Shown here in pieces: positions 45,401 to 53,218 of a stretch of DNA of 64,000 bases. Position numbers and translations under genes: made by a program. A model generated the notes under the pieces. The model saw nothing but the letters and a program-made list of their open reading frames with translations. It had not been told where the DNA came from and ran no database searches. This DNA is from Nitratireductor sp. B36 (lineage in GTDB: Bacteria > Pseudomonadota > Alphaproteobacteria > Rhizobiales > Rhizobiaceae). Numbering within the stretch: position 1 is the first letter of the stretch; every line of letters starts with the position of its first letter. The stretch lies in the NCBI RefSeq assembly GCF_020833685.1, contig NZ_JACKZY010000002.1, forward strand, positions 1 to 64,000, written 5' to 3'.

Positions 45401-45459
45401 ATGCCCAGTCTCCAGGCATGGGCTTCGACAGGAACAACATGGCATTCCGGGGTCAGTGA
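42451..45459 (+). CDS. Exported von Willebrand factor A-domain protein
   Basis: A protein of about 1002 residues with a signal peptide (about 1-34, ending VYAQ). A VWA domain follows (about 38-215) with the metal site DGSGS (Asp43, Ser45, Ser47), Thr in GKTPLSD and Asp in VTDGIE. A long beta-rich region follows, with two Cys-containing repeats around GDGWCGRGGC and AEGWCGQGLDC, then a C-terminal domain of about 150 residues. It is probably periplasmic or surface-attached and could bind a protein partner. ATG 42451 has GGAG six bases upstream; ATG 42439 is the alternative. Its stop overlaps the small gene that follows. Confidence 0.82.
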   Translation: MPAKSSSRSAPFQRFLFLMCNLLAFGLPTNVYAQEADTIVVFDGSGSMWGQIEGRTKIEIARETLSSVLREIEPSSRIGMIAYGHRQKGACSDIETVVPVEQASRSVPQMISVANGLQPKGKTPLSDAVRIAANELRFTENAATVILVTDGIETCDADPCALASELENLGVNFTTHVVGFGLSQDEGRQVQCLAENTGGLYLAAKDADELGEALRRTVANNAISPNEDDFGSEISLGRPIRFIFRDTDAGEQIGVRQLSGGLEHADGTPVENAQFQLEYPEAKGNSATAVLEPGQYVAKLQREGAGGSGYTARYAFEVPEGESEYLVEASLSGSLTLNLFINPNLPYVKGEAFPTAVGGSRPRFHFAIYPIVDGAKAEQPAATIAGADDLTRPLPPGTYLIQGNIDSGTSVERVVEVKPARPTVYDFSFDATRVFVDARETDGSPVKRQTTYWYDKVPSGRNYWVHGAGARDGDLQPFYLPTGDWVINVGGEGYGKRRSELVVTVPGDFRDLRLEVGEGRTLTEAEKAMLEARGSGCLEILRVVRDGCLVEKAQLSSIEPSGEQPAASETVTQKASVAPSIIFNNRSTKKTVLSFQESDAEAGRMILGDGWCGRGGCAARDVEVPAALMDAVRNGQTATFDLSENALRIFTAPGGFEDTLTVIENPDSNRPVKAVMVLAPEGQTMEPGKPVSEHTGVRLVFGDAFTGKRYVVIDYPPEADGAARIVLAEGWCGQGLDCAGSIAGLPAGIIDALEEGRTQTFQDSWGIGTVTVNPEGQRNFIEVAEKGKYGKFQLLERNGSGTGDKSSAAPAPSGNQAEASQGNASGTMSPPEEVSLDDQVNRVFGVFNINQTGASVDEVVGNYAHVDQCQRAPTVIWPDGTMARKQFVQPQGPDENPYKTVASGQCQISGTQFNCSITDRQNGDVQNLTFKSRLLGNNHYVLEVKDQENSWLAVSCFFPDGELRADTVMPNGRSLAELIMERTDAQSPGMGFDRNNMAFRGQ

Positions 45460-45686
45460 TGGGCAGGTTCCTCGAAACGACCTTCGCTGCCGCTGTGGGC
45501 TTGGCAGGGGTGCTGATAACAACGTTGGCACCCCTTGCCGCACCCGCTCAAACCCAGTCGGCCGGGCAATGCCGGCTGTATCAGCAGACAATTGGTGGTG
45601 TGAGGTTTCATCCTCTGCCGGAAGGTGACGGGGCTTCCGTGGGCTTCCGATATGTCGACAACGCCACGATCGAGTTTCAGGAGTGA
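45459..45686 (+). CDS. Small exported protein of unknown function
   Basis: A 75-residue protein with a signal peptide (about 1-31, ending APAQ) and a short mature part with one Cys. Its ATG overlaps the VWA gene stop and it is followed within 6 bases by the next gene, so it belongs to this operon. No family is recognized. Confidence 0.55.
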   Translation: MGRFLETTFAAAVGLAGVLITTLAPLAAPAQTQSAGQCRLYQQTIGGVRFHPLPEGDGASVGFRYVDNATIEFQE

Positions 45687-45691
45687 CGCCG

Positions 45692-47437
45692 ATGATCGGA
45701 TATTGTGTCCATCGGATTTTCCGTGCAGCGGCGTTTGCCGCATTGATGTGCTCGCCCTCCTTGAGTGCTGACTGGAACGGAGACTGGGACTCCACCTATG
45801 GTCAGCTCCGGTTGCTTCAAAACGGTGATCGCCTTTATGGAGACTATGCCGAAATCGGCACGATCGAGGGCCGCCTCGGAAAAGACGGGCGCACCGCGCG
45901 TGCTTACTTTGTTTATCATGATGGCCGTTGGGGGACTGTGGAATGGCGTATCGCCAATGACCGCCTGAGCGGACACTGGAGCTGGAGTAGCGATGGCCTG
46001 CCACAGCCAAAGGGGGGTAAAAGCTGGACTGCCACGCGCAGTTCGGCCCGCACCTCGCCCTTGAAATATGCCAGCCAGACGCGGTCCGCTCTACCGAAAG
46101 ATGACGCCGTAAACCAGGATCCGTTCCGGCCCTGGTTTACGTTCGCGGCGGACAAGGCATCGCCATCCGTATCGGTTGATCCCCGCGATGGTCTTTCTCG
46201 CTGGTATCGGGGCTATGATCTCGTCAACATCGATCCGGCCTTCGAGATCGGTGTCGATGTCATTCACTATGAAGGGGCTGACGCAGCCGCCGTCGACCTC
46301 AGCATCTATGTCCGGCCGGGCGGCACATGTGCGCAGACCCTCCACACCGGCTTCTGCAAGGAACTGCATGACAAGGCGGACAGCCGCGGCTTCCTCTCGG
46401 CGACCGTGACGGGGGCACGTCTCAAAAACCGCGGCTCCGTCGATGAGCTGATCGAAGCCACATTCCGCCTTCCGGGGGACAGCCACGAGCGATTGCTGCG
46501 CATCCGAGAAGACGTTACCTATCACAGCGTTTTCATCCATCACCCGCAGCGAGGGGTCGATTATGAGGGGTTCGCGCGTTTGCGACCGCATCTCTGCGAG
46601 CAGACTCGGTGCAGCAATGACATTTTCAATGATCTGAGACAGCGGCCCGGGACCTACCGCATCAAGTTGGGCGAAGCTTACATCGCCCGCATGATCGGCC
46701 TGCCAAACCGCATCGGGGCATCGCATCAGACTTCCAAACCGCATCCCGATTCCACCAGACCGCCGCAACAGGCCGGCGGCGGCCGGCCTATGATGTCGGA
46801 TCCCTGGGCCATTCTCGAAGAGACCGGTGATAATCTCGGCGAGATCTCATTCGACCAGTCTGCCGGCGGCTTGACGGCGACAGGAAAGTTGCGCGGTTTC
46901 TTTGAAACCGACGAGGATCATCAGGTCGAATTCAAACTCGCAGGAAAGACCGATGAAGCGCTCGCCTGGGAACTCACGGTCTATTCGGGTCAATCGGGCG
47001 AACGCAAACATGGGCGCATGCTGACTGAATTGCCTTCTCATGCTCGCAGAAATCCGCGGGGCACCCTGATCGTCGGTGAGGATATCCTGCTCTTCGAGCT
47101 TGTGCGTCCCGTACGCGGACTTGATGCCTCGGAGGCCGGCGATACGCCTGCGATAGGCATTTACAGCGTGAGCTACCGGCTGCGCGATGTTCCCTTAAAC
47201 CGCACCATGAACCTGCGCCAGAAGCCCAGCCGTTCGTCCGCTGTCATCGGTTCGATCTCGCCCCGCGCAACGGGTCTGCAAATGCTCAAATGCGCCGACG
47301 AGATCAATGCACAAGCATTTCAGGAGGCTGGTTTCGAGCGCCGGCTTTCGATGTTGTCAGCGACCTGGTGTCAGATCACCAACAATAAAGTGTCCGGATG
47401 GGTGCCCGGCATCTATCTCGCGCCTGAAACGTATTGA
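45692..47437 (+). CDS. Exported protein with C-terminal SH3 domain
   Basis: A protein of about 581 residues. A signal peptide (about 1-27) is followed by a lipocalin-like beta region (DWNGDWDSTYGQLRLLQNG). A middle region of unknown fold has Cys pairs, and a C-terminal bacterial SH3 domain starts near LNRTMNLRQKPSRSS. Such SH3 domains often bind peptidoglycan or proteins in the periplasm. ATG 45692 follows AGGAG at ten bases. It is operonic with its neighbours. Confidence 0.72.
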   Translation: MIGYCVHRIFRAAAFAALMCSPSLSADWNGDWDSTYGQLRLLQNGDRLYGDYAEIGTIEGRLGKDGRTARAYFVYHDGRWGTVEWRIANDRLSGHWSWSSDGLPQPKGGKSWTATRSSARTSPLKYASQTRSALPKDDAVNQDPFRPWFTFAADKASPSVSVDPRDGLSRWYRGYDLVNIDPAFEIGVDVIHYEGADAAAVDLSIYVRPGGTCAQTLHTGFCKELHDKADSRGFLSATVTGARLKNRGSVDELIEATFRLPGDSHERLLRIREDVTYHSVFIHHPQRGVDYEGFARLRPHLCEQTRCSNDIFNDLRQRPGTYRIKLGEAYIARMIGLPNRIGASHQTSKPHPDSTRPPQQAGGGRPMMSDPWAILEETGDNLGEISFDQSAGGLTATGKLRGFFETDEDHQVEFKLAGKTDEALAWELTVYSGQSGERKHGRMLTELPSHARRNPRGTLIVGEDILLFELVRPVRGLDASEAGDTPAIGIYSVSYRLRDVPLNRTMNLRQKPSRSSAVIGSISPRATGLQMLKCADEINAQAFQEAGFERRLSMLSATWCQITNNKVSGWVPGIYLAPETY

Positions 47438-47448
47438 GGAGCACGCCG

Positions 47449-48099
47449 ATGCAGCGAGTTTTTTCATATATCGTGACTGTTCTGCTCACCGGGTGGATAC
47501 TGATCGCAACGGCATCTGCAGCCGACTATCTTTATGACCACAACGGTTCGCGTATGCGCGTCAATGTCGAAGGCAACAAGGTGAAAATCTACTACCAAAA
47601 GCCCAGGCAGGGGCTTGCTGGTGCCGGCGTGCGGGCAGGAACGCTCCTTTTTGATGGCAAGGTCTCAAACGGCTATCTCGAAGGCATGAGCCGGATCTTC
47701 AATCCCAATTGCGGGGAGGTCGATTACTTTGTCTATGGGGATTTCACGCCCGGCCGATCCTTCATGCTGAACGGGGCAGCTCCGGTATTGTCGAATATGA
47801 GCTGCCGGATCGTGGACAATGTCTATGAGGGGGATAATGCCAATCTGCGCTTCTCCGCAATCGGCAAATCAAGCCAGACACCTTCGTCAAAAACCAATCA
47901 GGGCGGGGCAAACTGCGTGGTGGGTGTCAATACAAGCTTGAACGTAAGGGTGGGCCCTGGGGCAGACTATGGGCGTATTGGTGAACTGCCGGCCAATGTC
48001 TGCGGCTTGAAAATCCTCGATCGCTGTCAGGACGATTGGTGCGTGGTCGCATTCAACGATCTCACGGGCTGGGTTTCCATGCGCTACATCCGACGTTGA
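47449..48099 (+). CDS. Small exported SH3-domain protein
   Basis: A 216-residue protein with a signal peptide (about 1-25, ending ASA), an N-terminal beta-rich part and a C-terminal SH3 domain (LNVRVGPGADYGRIG to GWVSMRYI) with a Cys pair. ATG 47449 follows GAGGAG at nine bases. It is the last gene before the LuxR regulator and shares the SH3 theme with the gene upstream. Confidence 0.72.
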   Translation: MQRVFSYIVTVLLTGWILIATASAADYLYDHNGSRMRVNVEGNKVKIYYQKPRQGLAGAGVRAGTLLFDGKVSNGYLEGMSRIFNPNCGEVDYFVYGDFTPGRSFMLNGAAPVLSNMSCRIVDNVYEGDNANLRFSAIGKSSQTPSSKTNQGGANCVVGVNTSLNVRVGPGADYGRIGELPANVCGLKILDRCQDDWCVVAFNDLTGWVSMRYIRR

Positions 48100-48299
48100 C
48101 ACTGTCGGGTGACGGAATGGTTCTTCTCGCAGGAGCCTAAAAAATCTGGTGTTCCTTTCGCCTGCAAACACTCTTCTGCAGCAACACTGCCTGTTGCATC
48201 GCGGTGTTGCGAATGTAATCTTCCCCTCCGTTAGCTGAACAAGACTTTCATGGGGCATTCATGCGGGCGGGGGAAGAATGTGCGCGAAAGGAGTCGGTC

Positions 48300-50174
48300 A
48301 TGCAGAACCGAAATCTCGTCGCGCCCGATGGCACACCGCTGATGCACCGCACTATTGTCGGTGAAGACAGAACCGGCAGGGTTGCCTATGTGACGCATTC
48401 GCAGGCACAGCATTCGCTCAATTTGCGGCCAACTCTGGAAGGAATCGCCGCCAGGGGATGGACGGTCCATTCGACCGATCTCCGTGGACATGGATTCTCC
48501 TCGGGCCCGAGAGCGCCGCTTGCCCATATGGACATCGATCAAGGATGGGAACGCCTGGTCGGGGACCTGGTTCTGGGCTTGAGTACGGCTTTCGAAGGCG
48601 TGCCTTGGGAGGATCGAATGGTCGTAGCTCCCAATATCGGGGCCGTTCTTCTGTTGGAGGCCCTCAAGGAGTGGCCGGATCTGGCGCGGAGTATTGTGTT
48701 TATTGCTCCGCCACCCAATCAACCGACCCTCCTGAAACTTGCCCGCAGCATCGTCAAGGCTCGCAGTCTCTTTCACCCGCTTGATGAGCCGGATGAACTC
48801 ACACTGCATCAACTCTACACATTTCTCGGCGCGCGGCTCTCGGATCGCAAGCGCCTCATCGATGTTATCTCCAGTGACCGCGAGCTCACCGATGCTCTAC
48901 TGGAAGACGAATACGCCTGGCCCACCCCGACGACCGGCTATTTCTATGAAATGTTCCGCGGAATCGAAAAGGCCTGGAAGTGGCCACAGGATCTTCAGGT
49001 AGCCGAGGGCACGCGGCTTCTCATCCTCTATGGAGGGGATGATCCGATGACGGCCAATGGAAAGTTTGTCGGGCCGATGCGCCGTCAGCTCGACACCATG
49101 GGTTTCAGGGAGATCCAGGTTCATTGCGTGGAGCAAGGCAGATCGGGCCTGTTCATAGAGGAAAAACGCCTAGGCATCTCAGAGATCATCGAGAACTGGA
49201 TTTCGGGTGACGGAAACGCATTCAACAGTGCGCCAACGGCCGAACATGAGGACCTGTCGGGCATCTCCACCGGCGTTCTGAACAAGCTCGGCCTGACCGA
49301 CGTCAACAGTGAGTTGAGTACCGAAGAGCTCGTCGAATTGTGCTACCACGCCATTGACGACGAGAGCCGCTGGATCGAGATGCTCTATCGTGTCACCTAC
49401 GCACTGTCCGCAGATGACACGATCGACGACGGTCATCTGGAGGCGCTCGTTCACGCTCTGATGCCCCATTGGGACCGCTCGTTCCAGCTCAATCGTCAAA
49501 TTATGCAGTCCGCGGCAATCGGCGCGGTGCTGCAGAATGTCCTGGACCGCTTCAATCTCGGCATGGCGATCGTATCGCCCGATATGGCTGTGACGTATTC
49601 GAACCTTCTGTTCAACCAGCGTTTGGCTTCCCTGCTCGGGGATGAAACCCTCGCTGCCGGCAATGTCGATGCTGTGTCTCGGTCACTTCGTGATTGTGTG
49701 GGCCCGGATTTCGTTTCTCGATGTCATTCAGGTTCCGGCGAAGCCTTGCTCGTCATTGGCGGTGAGGTCGTTGGCTTTCACTTCCGTCCGAAGGCTTTGC
49801 GCCAGACGGCTCTGCAGCGCGGCGGTGCTTCGGGTGTTCTTATTTTGCGCACGCGGACGCAGATGGAAGAATACCCTGCAGATCAGACGATCGAGCTTTT
49901 GCAATTTGCCTACGGGTTGACGAACAAGGAGGCTGAGGTTGCCCTTTGCCTTCTGGAGGGGTTATCCCCTGATGCCATTGCAAGGCGCAGCGATGTGACG
50001 GTCAACACCATCCGCACTCATCTAAAGCGAATCTACGAGAAAACAGGGGTTCAAGGGCAAACCGAGTTGGCCGCGCGTCTGCTCAACGGTCCGGTGGGCC
50101 TTATATTCCGGAGCGCAGGGACGACCTCATCGCCTGCCGAACACCTTCACATCGAGACCAGCGAACCGCGATAG
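48300..50174 (+). CDS. LuxR-type regulator with degenerate alpha/beta-hydrolase sensor
   Basis: A 624-residue regulator. About residues 1-290 form an alpha/beta-hydrolase domain (STDLRGHGFSSGP). Its nucleophile elbow reads A110-P111-N112-I113-G114 instead of GxSxG, so it is probably inactive and may bind a ligand. A PAS-like region (about 420-520) follows. A C-terminal LuxR helix-turn-helix covers LTNKEAEVALCLLEG to TVNTIRTHLKRIYEKTGV. ATG 48300 has AAAGGAG six bases upstream; ATG 48261 has no such site. The identical palindromes at 42344 and 50184 are candidate targets. Confidence 0.86.
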   Translation: MQNRNLVAPDGTPLMHRTIVGEDRTGRVAYVTHSQAQHSLNLRPTLEGIAARGWTVHSTDLRGHGFSSGPRAPLAHMDIDQGWERLVGDLVLGLSTAFEGVPWEDRMVVAPNIGAVLLLEALKEWPDLARSIVFIAPPPNQPTLLKLARSIVKARSLFHPLDEPDELTLHQLYTFLGARLSDRKRLIDVISSDRELTDALLEDEYAWPTPTTGYFYEMFRGIEKAWKWPQDLQVAEGTRLLILYGGDDPMTANGKFVGPMRRQLDTMGFREIQVHCVEQGRSGLFIEEKRLGISEIIENWISGDGNAFNSAPTAEHEDLSGISTGVLNKLGLTDVNSELSTEELVELCYHAIDDESRWIEMLYRVTYALSADDTIDDGHLEALVHALMPHWDRSFQLNRQIMQSAAIGAVLQNVLDRFNLGMAIVSPDMAVTYSNLLFNQRLASLLGDETLAAGNVDAVSRSLRDCVGPDFVSRCHSGSGEALLVIGGEVVGFHFRPKALRQTALQRGGASGVLILRTRTQMEEYPADQTIELLQFAYGLTNKEAEVALCLLEGLSPDAIARRSDVTVNTIRTHLKRIYEKTGVQGQTELAARLLNGPVGLIFRSAGTTSSPAEHLHIETSEPR

Positions 50175-50183
50175 CGTGCCAAC

Positions 50184-50199
50184 TCACCCAAATGGGTGA
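50184..50199. promoter_or_regulatory. Palindrome A, copy 2
   Basis: The same 16-mer TCACCCAAATGGGTGA lies 10 bases after the LuxR stop and 35 bases before the next exported protein gene. It fits an operator of that gene pair. Confidence 0.62.
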
Positions 50200-50233
50200 C
50201 GCGGGATGGTAACCCTCATGTCAGCTTGCCGGC

Positions 50234-51181
50234 ATGGAAAGAACCGTTTGTCTTGTCCTCCGAGCCTGCTTGATCACGAGTCTGCTGTTCAGCCAGCTCG
50301 TTTCCGCTTTCGCGCAATCTGGCGGCTTCTATACAATGACCGAGTCCTACAGCACGGTCACCGCCATTGAGGAAGGTTCCCCCACCGATGGCTGGCCGGA
50401 CGGCAAACCAAATGTGGTGGCGGATCCGGATGATCCGGGAAGCGTGATCCTTCACAGCGGTTGGTCTGGCGAAGCGATGTTCGGCAGAGGCTGGATCAGG
50501 CTGGGGGAAACGACATTCGTCCAGCGCAACCTGACATTGCCGGAGGTCAATCTTCTTTTTCCCTATTTTTATGTGGCGGGCGACGGTTACGACCCGGATA
50601 TCTTTCCCCTGGACAAGCGTTTCATTGGTCCCAGGGCACTGACATTGCTCTCGCGACGGCCTGACTTTCCGAGCGCAAGGCTTTTCTTTGAAGCCGAGCC
50701 AGGATTCGGCGAGTTGCGCGCGCTCCTGCCCATCGACGACCATCTGATTCAGATCTCCTTCCAAACGGTTTGGATTGAGGAGGACCTTGTTGGTGAGGCG
50801 CTCGCCACAGTGGCCGTTTTCGAGCCAGACGAGCCAGGGTTGGTTTTTTCGGAGGCTGAAGCTGACCCCTCGCTTCTCGGTGATGATCTGGAATTTACCG
50901 AGGAAGAGGCGCTGGAAGCGCTCGCAGGCGGTCCTCGTTCAGACGCGCGAGCCGATTCCCAGGATGAGGAGGGTCTGAATTTCACCGAAGATGACGTTCG
51001 CCGCTTCATCGATCAGGAAAACGACGACTACCTAAAGATATTGGGCTGTGCAGCCGGATGGCGTGCCTGCCCATACGACCTCGACCCGGAAGCGGTTCGT
51101 ATCTGGATGCAAATCGAAGAAGACCCTGCCGAACTTCTCGCTGAGATCGTCAATGAGCGGCGCGCAGCGGAAGGTCGATAG
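50234..51181 (+). CDS. Exported acidic protein of unknown function
   Basis: A 315-residue protein with a signal peptide (about 1-28, ending AFAQ). The mature part is rich in Asp and Glu, notably a LEFTEEEALEAL / LNFTEDDVRRFI pair that looks like an internal repeat, and a C-terminal ILGCAAGWRACPYD Cys pair. No known family is recognized. It lies directly after palindrome A and 7 bases before the next gene. Confidence 0.65.
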   Translation: MERTVCLVLRACLITSLLFSQLVSAFAQSGGFYTMTESYSTVTAIEEGSPTDGWPDGKPNVVADPDDPGSVILHSGWSGEAMFGRGWIRLGETTFVQRNLTLPEVNLLFPYFYVAGDGYDPDIFPLDKRFIGPRALTLLSRRPDFPSARLFFEAEPGFGELRALLPIDDHLIQISFQTVWIEEDLVGEALATVAVFEPDEPGLVFSEAEADPSLLGDDLEFTEEEALEALAGGPRSDARADSQDEEGLNFTEDDVRRFIDQENDDYLKILGCAAGWRACPYDLDPEAVRIWMQIEEDPAELLAEIVNERRAAEGR

Positions 51182-51188
51182 AGGAGAC

Positions 51189-52874
51189 ATGACAACAATG
51201 CTCGTTCACCAGCTCAAAGCAAAATTCTGTGCGCCGCTGCGGCAATGGTCTGCTTGTTTCGCCTTGGGTTTTGGCGTCCTGTCGATCCTGTTCGCATTTG
51301 GTGCATCGGCTTCCGCTGAAACCACCGGCTACAAGGTGTTCGGGCAGGCCGGTATCGCGATATCCATCGCCGACAATCCGCTCAACGGACGGCATGACAC
51401 CAGCTTTACGGTGGTGGCCCGAAATGCCGAAGACTGTTTCAAGCTGGGTGATGGCGTTGAAGCGTTGGAACGCATCTGTGAGAAAATGGGTAAGGAGGGC
51501 CTGAGCCGTCTTGTGTTTCAAGGCAAGCTGCGCCGCGTCGAGGCGCAGACACTGGAAGGGGCGATGGCCCTGCCGGACGGTGGATTCTCCTTCGATGTGC
51601 GTTTGATGCTCAGGGGAAGCCGTGTCGCGATTGCGCAGCTCTCGTTCAATGGCGGACCGATGAGAAGCCTGCTGACAACCCACGAGGCGGCGATGTTTGA
51701 ACGCCTCTCCGGCAATGTTCCGCCAGCCAACCTGCCTGCCGAAAACTGGCGCTTGCCACAGGAAAAGCTCCCGACGATCGGATTTGATCTGGAAGCCAGC
51801 TTTGTGGCCGATGGTACGGGCTATCGCGCCACGGCCGTCCTCTGGTTTCGTGCGGAAACCGATGAGGTAAGCGGTTTTTGTCCTGATACGGATGCGTTGC
51901 GCCGCATCTGCGAACGCATCTACAAGGACGGGCCTCTTGAGATGCGCATGAGCCTGGATAAGCCGGCGCCACATGGCACGGCTGGTTGGCATGGCACCGT
52001 CAGCTCGACGGGCTGGCCCGCAGGAACGTTTGAAGTCGATCTTTACCGTGGCAGCGCAATTGCTGATTGGGGCGATGAAGAGCCCGGTGCCTTCTACCTG
52101 CGCTTTCGCTCCCCTGGTGTTCTGCCGGGCGGTGAGGAAGTCGGTTGGTTGAAGATCGAGCCGATGGGAGGTGCGCCGGTGTCACTTGATGAACTGGCTG
52201 AACGGGGCACTTTTGATCGCCCACCAGCGATGCCTCCGGCGCCTCCATCCGGTGCTCAGGGCTTGGCCGGCGATGCGTGCGCCGCGCTGCGGGCGCGCAT
52301 GTCCGGTCTTCCGGATCGAGAGGCGCGGGAGAGAGCGGCTCAGGTGCTCGGCGAGGCGGGCTTTTGGGGTGGTATTCTACCGGGCGATCCGGAGGGGTGC
52401 CGGCGTGCCGCGGCAGCTCTTGACGCTGCAGGTGTCGCGCCTGCGGAGGGGGCTGCCCGTGACAGCGCCGAGCGGGCCAACAATCCTGCCTGGAGACATG
52501 TGAACGGTTCTGTTTGGCCGGGCCTTGAAAACGCCTTCCATATCCGCACCAATGGGACGAACGGCCCTAAGCTGGAGCTTTCAACAGACAGAAGCGGGCG
52601 GCCCATCATTCGTATCGCACCCTTCGACGGCTGCACCCGGCAAAGTGACCGGCAAAGTGAATTGTGCGCGTTGCTTCAAAGAAACCCCGGCGAGCATGCG
52701 ATACAGGATGCCGCATCCAGCCGTGACATCCTTTATGGCAGGTTCAGCCTTGAGGGTGCTTCATTGCTGCTTCGCGTGACAAAATCGGCGGATGGTAAAG
52801 TTTTGGCAAATCTCTCCTACCTCGACACGCGGGCGGCCCTGACGTTCGGTGATTTCGCTGGTGGTTCTCAGTGA
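51189..52874 (+). CDS. Exported protein with internal duplication
   Basis: A 561-residue protein with a signal peptide (about 1-43). Two related beta-rich segments each carry a Cys-x(12-15)-Cys helix-like stretch, around CFKLGDGVEALERICEK and CPDTDALRRICERIYK, suggesting duplication. A Pro-rich linker and a C-terminal domain follow. ATG 51189 after GAGGAG is used; the earlier frame to 51048 lies inside the previous gene. The function is unknown. It appears to be the last gene of this exported-protein group. Confidence 0.68.
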   Translation: MTTMLVHQLKAKFCAPLRQWSACFALGFGVLSILFAFGASASAETTGYKVFGQAGIAISIADNPLNGRHDTSFTVVARNAEDCFKLGDGVEALERICEKMGKEGLSRLVFQGKLRRVEAQTLEGAMALPDGGFSFDVRLMLRGSRVAIAQLSFNGGPMRSLLTTHEAAMFERLSGNVPPANLPAENWRLPQEKLPTIGFDLEASFVADGTGYRATAVLWFRAETDEVSGFCPDTDALRRICERIYKDGPLEMRMSLDKPAPHGTAGWHGTVSSTGWPAGTFEVDLYRGSAIADWGDEEPGAFYLRFRSPGVLPGGEEVGWLKIEPMGGAPVSLDELAERGTFDRPPAMPPAPPSGAQGLAGDACAALRARMSGLPDREARERAAQVLGEAGFWGGILPGDPEGCRRAAAALDAAGVAPAEGAARDSAERANNPAWRHVNGSVWPGLENAFHIRTNGTNGPKLELSTDRSGRPIIRIAPFDGCTRQSDRQSELCALLQRNPGEHAIQDAASSRDILYGRFSLEGASLLLRVTKSADGKVLANLSYLDTRAALTFGDFAGGSQ

Positions 52875-53218
52875 AGACAGGTGCCCGTATTGCCTCGCGC
52901 GGTTCCGCCCGTCTGCGGTCTGGAGGTCGTTTTAGGGCCAAGCCGCTTATCCATCGGCCACCCCGCTTGTAGTAAATGTTCTTTTAACGCCACGCTCGCG
53001 GTAAACCCCTACTTTTCAATATCTTTTGGGTTTCAACGCCAGCAACGCGTCCAATTTTTCTGGTTCAACTCCGCAATTTACCTTTGATCACAAAAACAAG
53101 CGGTATTTGGATAGCAAAACGATACCGTTCTACTAGCCTGCCAGCTTGTTGATCGAGTGGGCGGCTGATCAAATCAAGGATGCATGCCCGCTTTCCAGGG
53201 TGGTAACCGGGGGTGCGG
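52875..53218. other. Intergenic region upstream of the autotransporter
   Basis: No gene is seen. The stretch 52980-53140 is more AT-rich than the rest and contains CGGTAT/ATACCG arms around 53100-53130, which may mark the autotransporter promoter. Confidence 0.4.
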
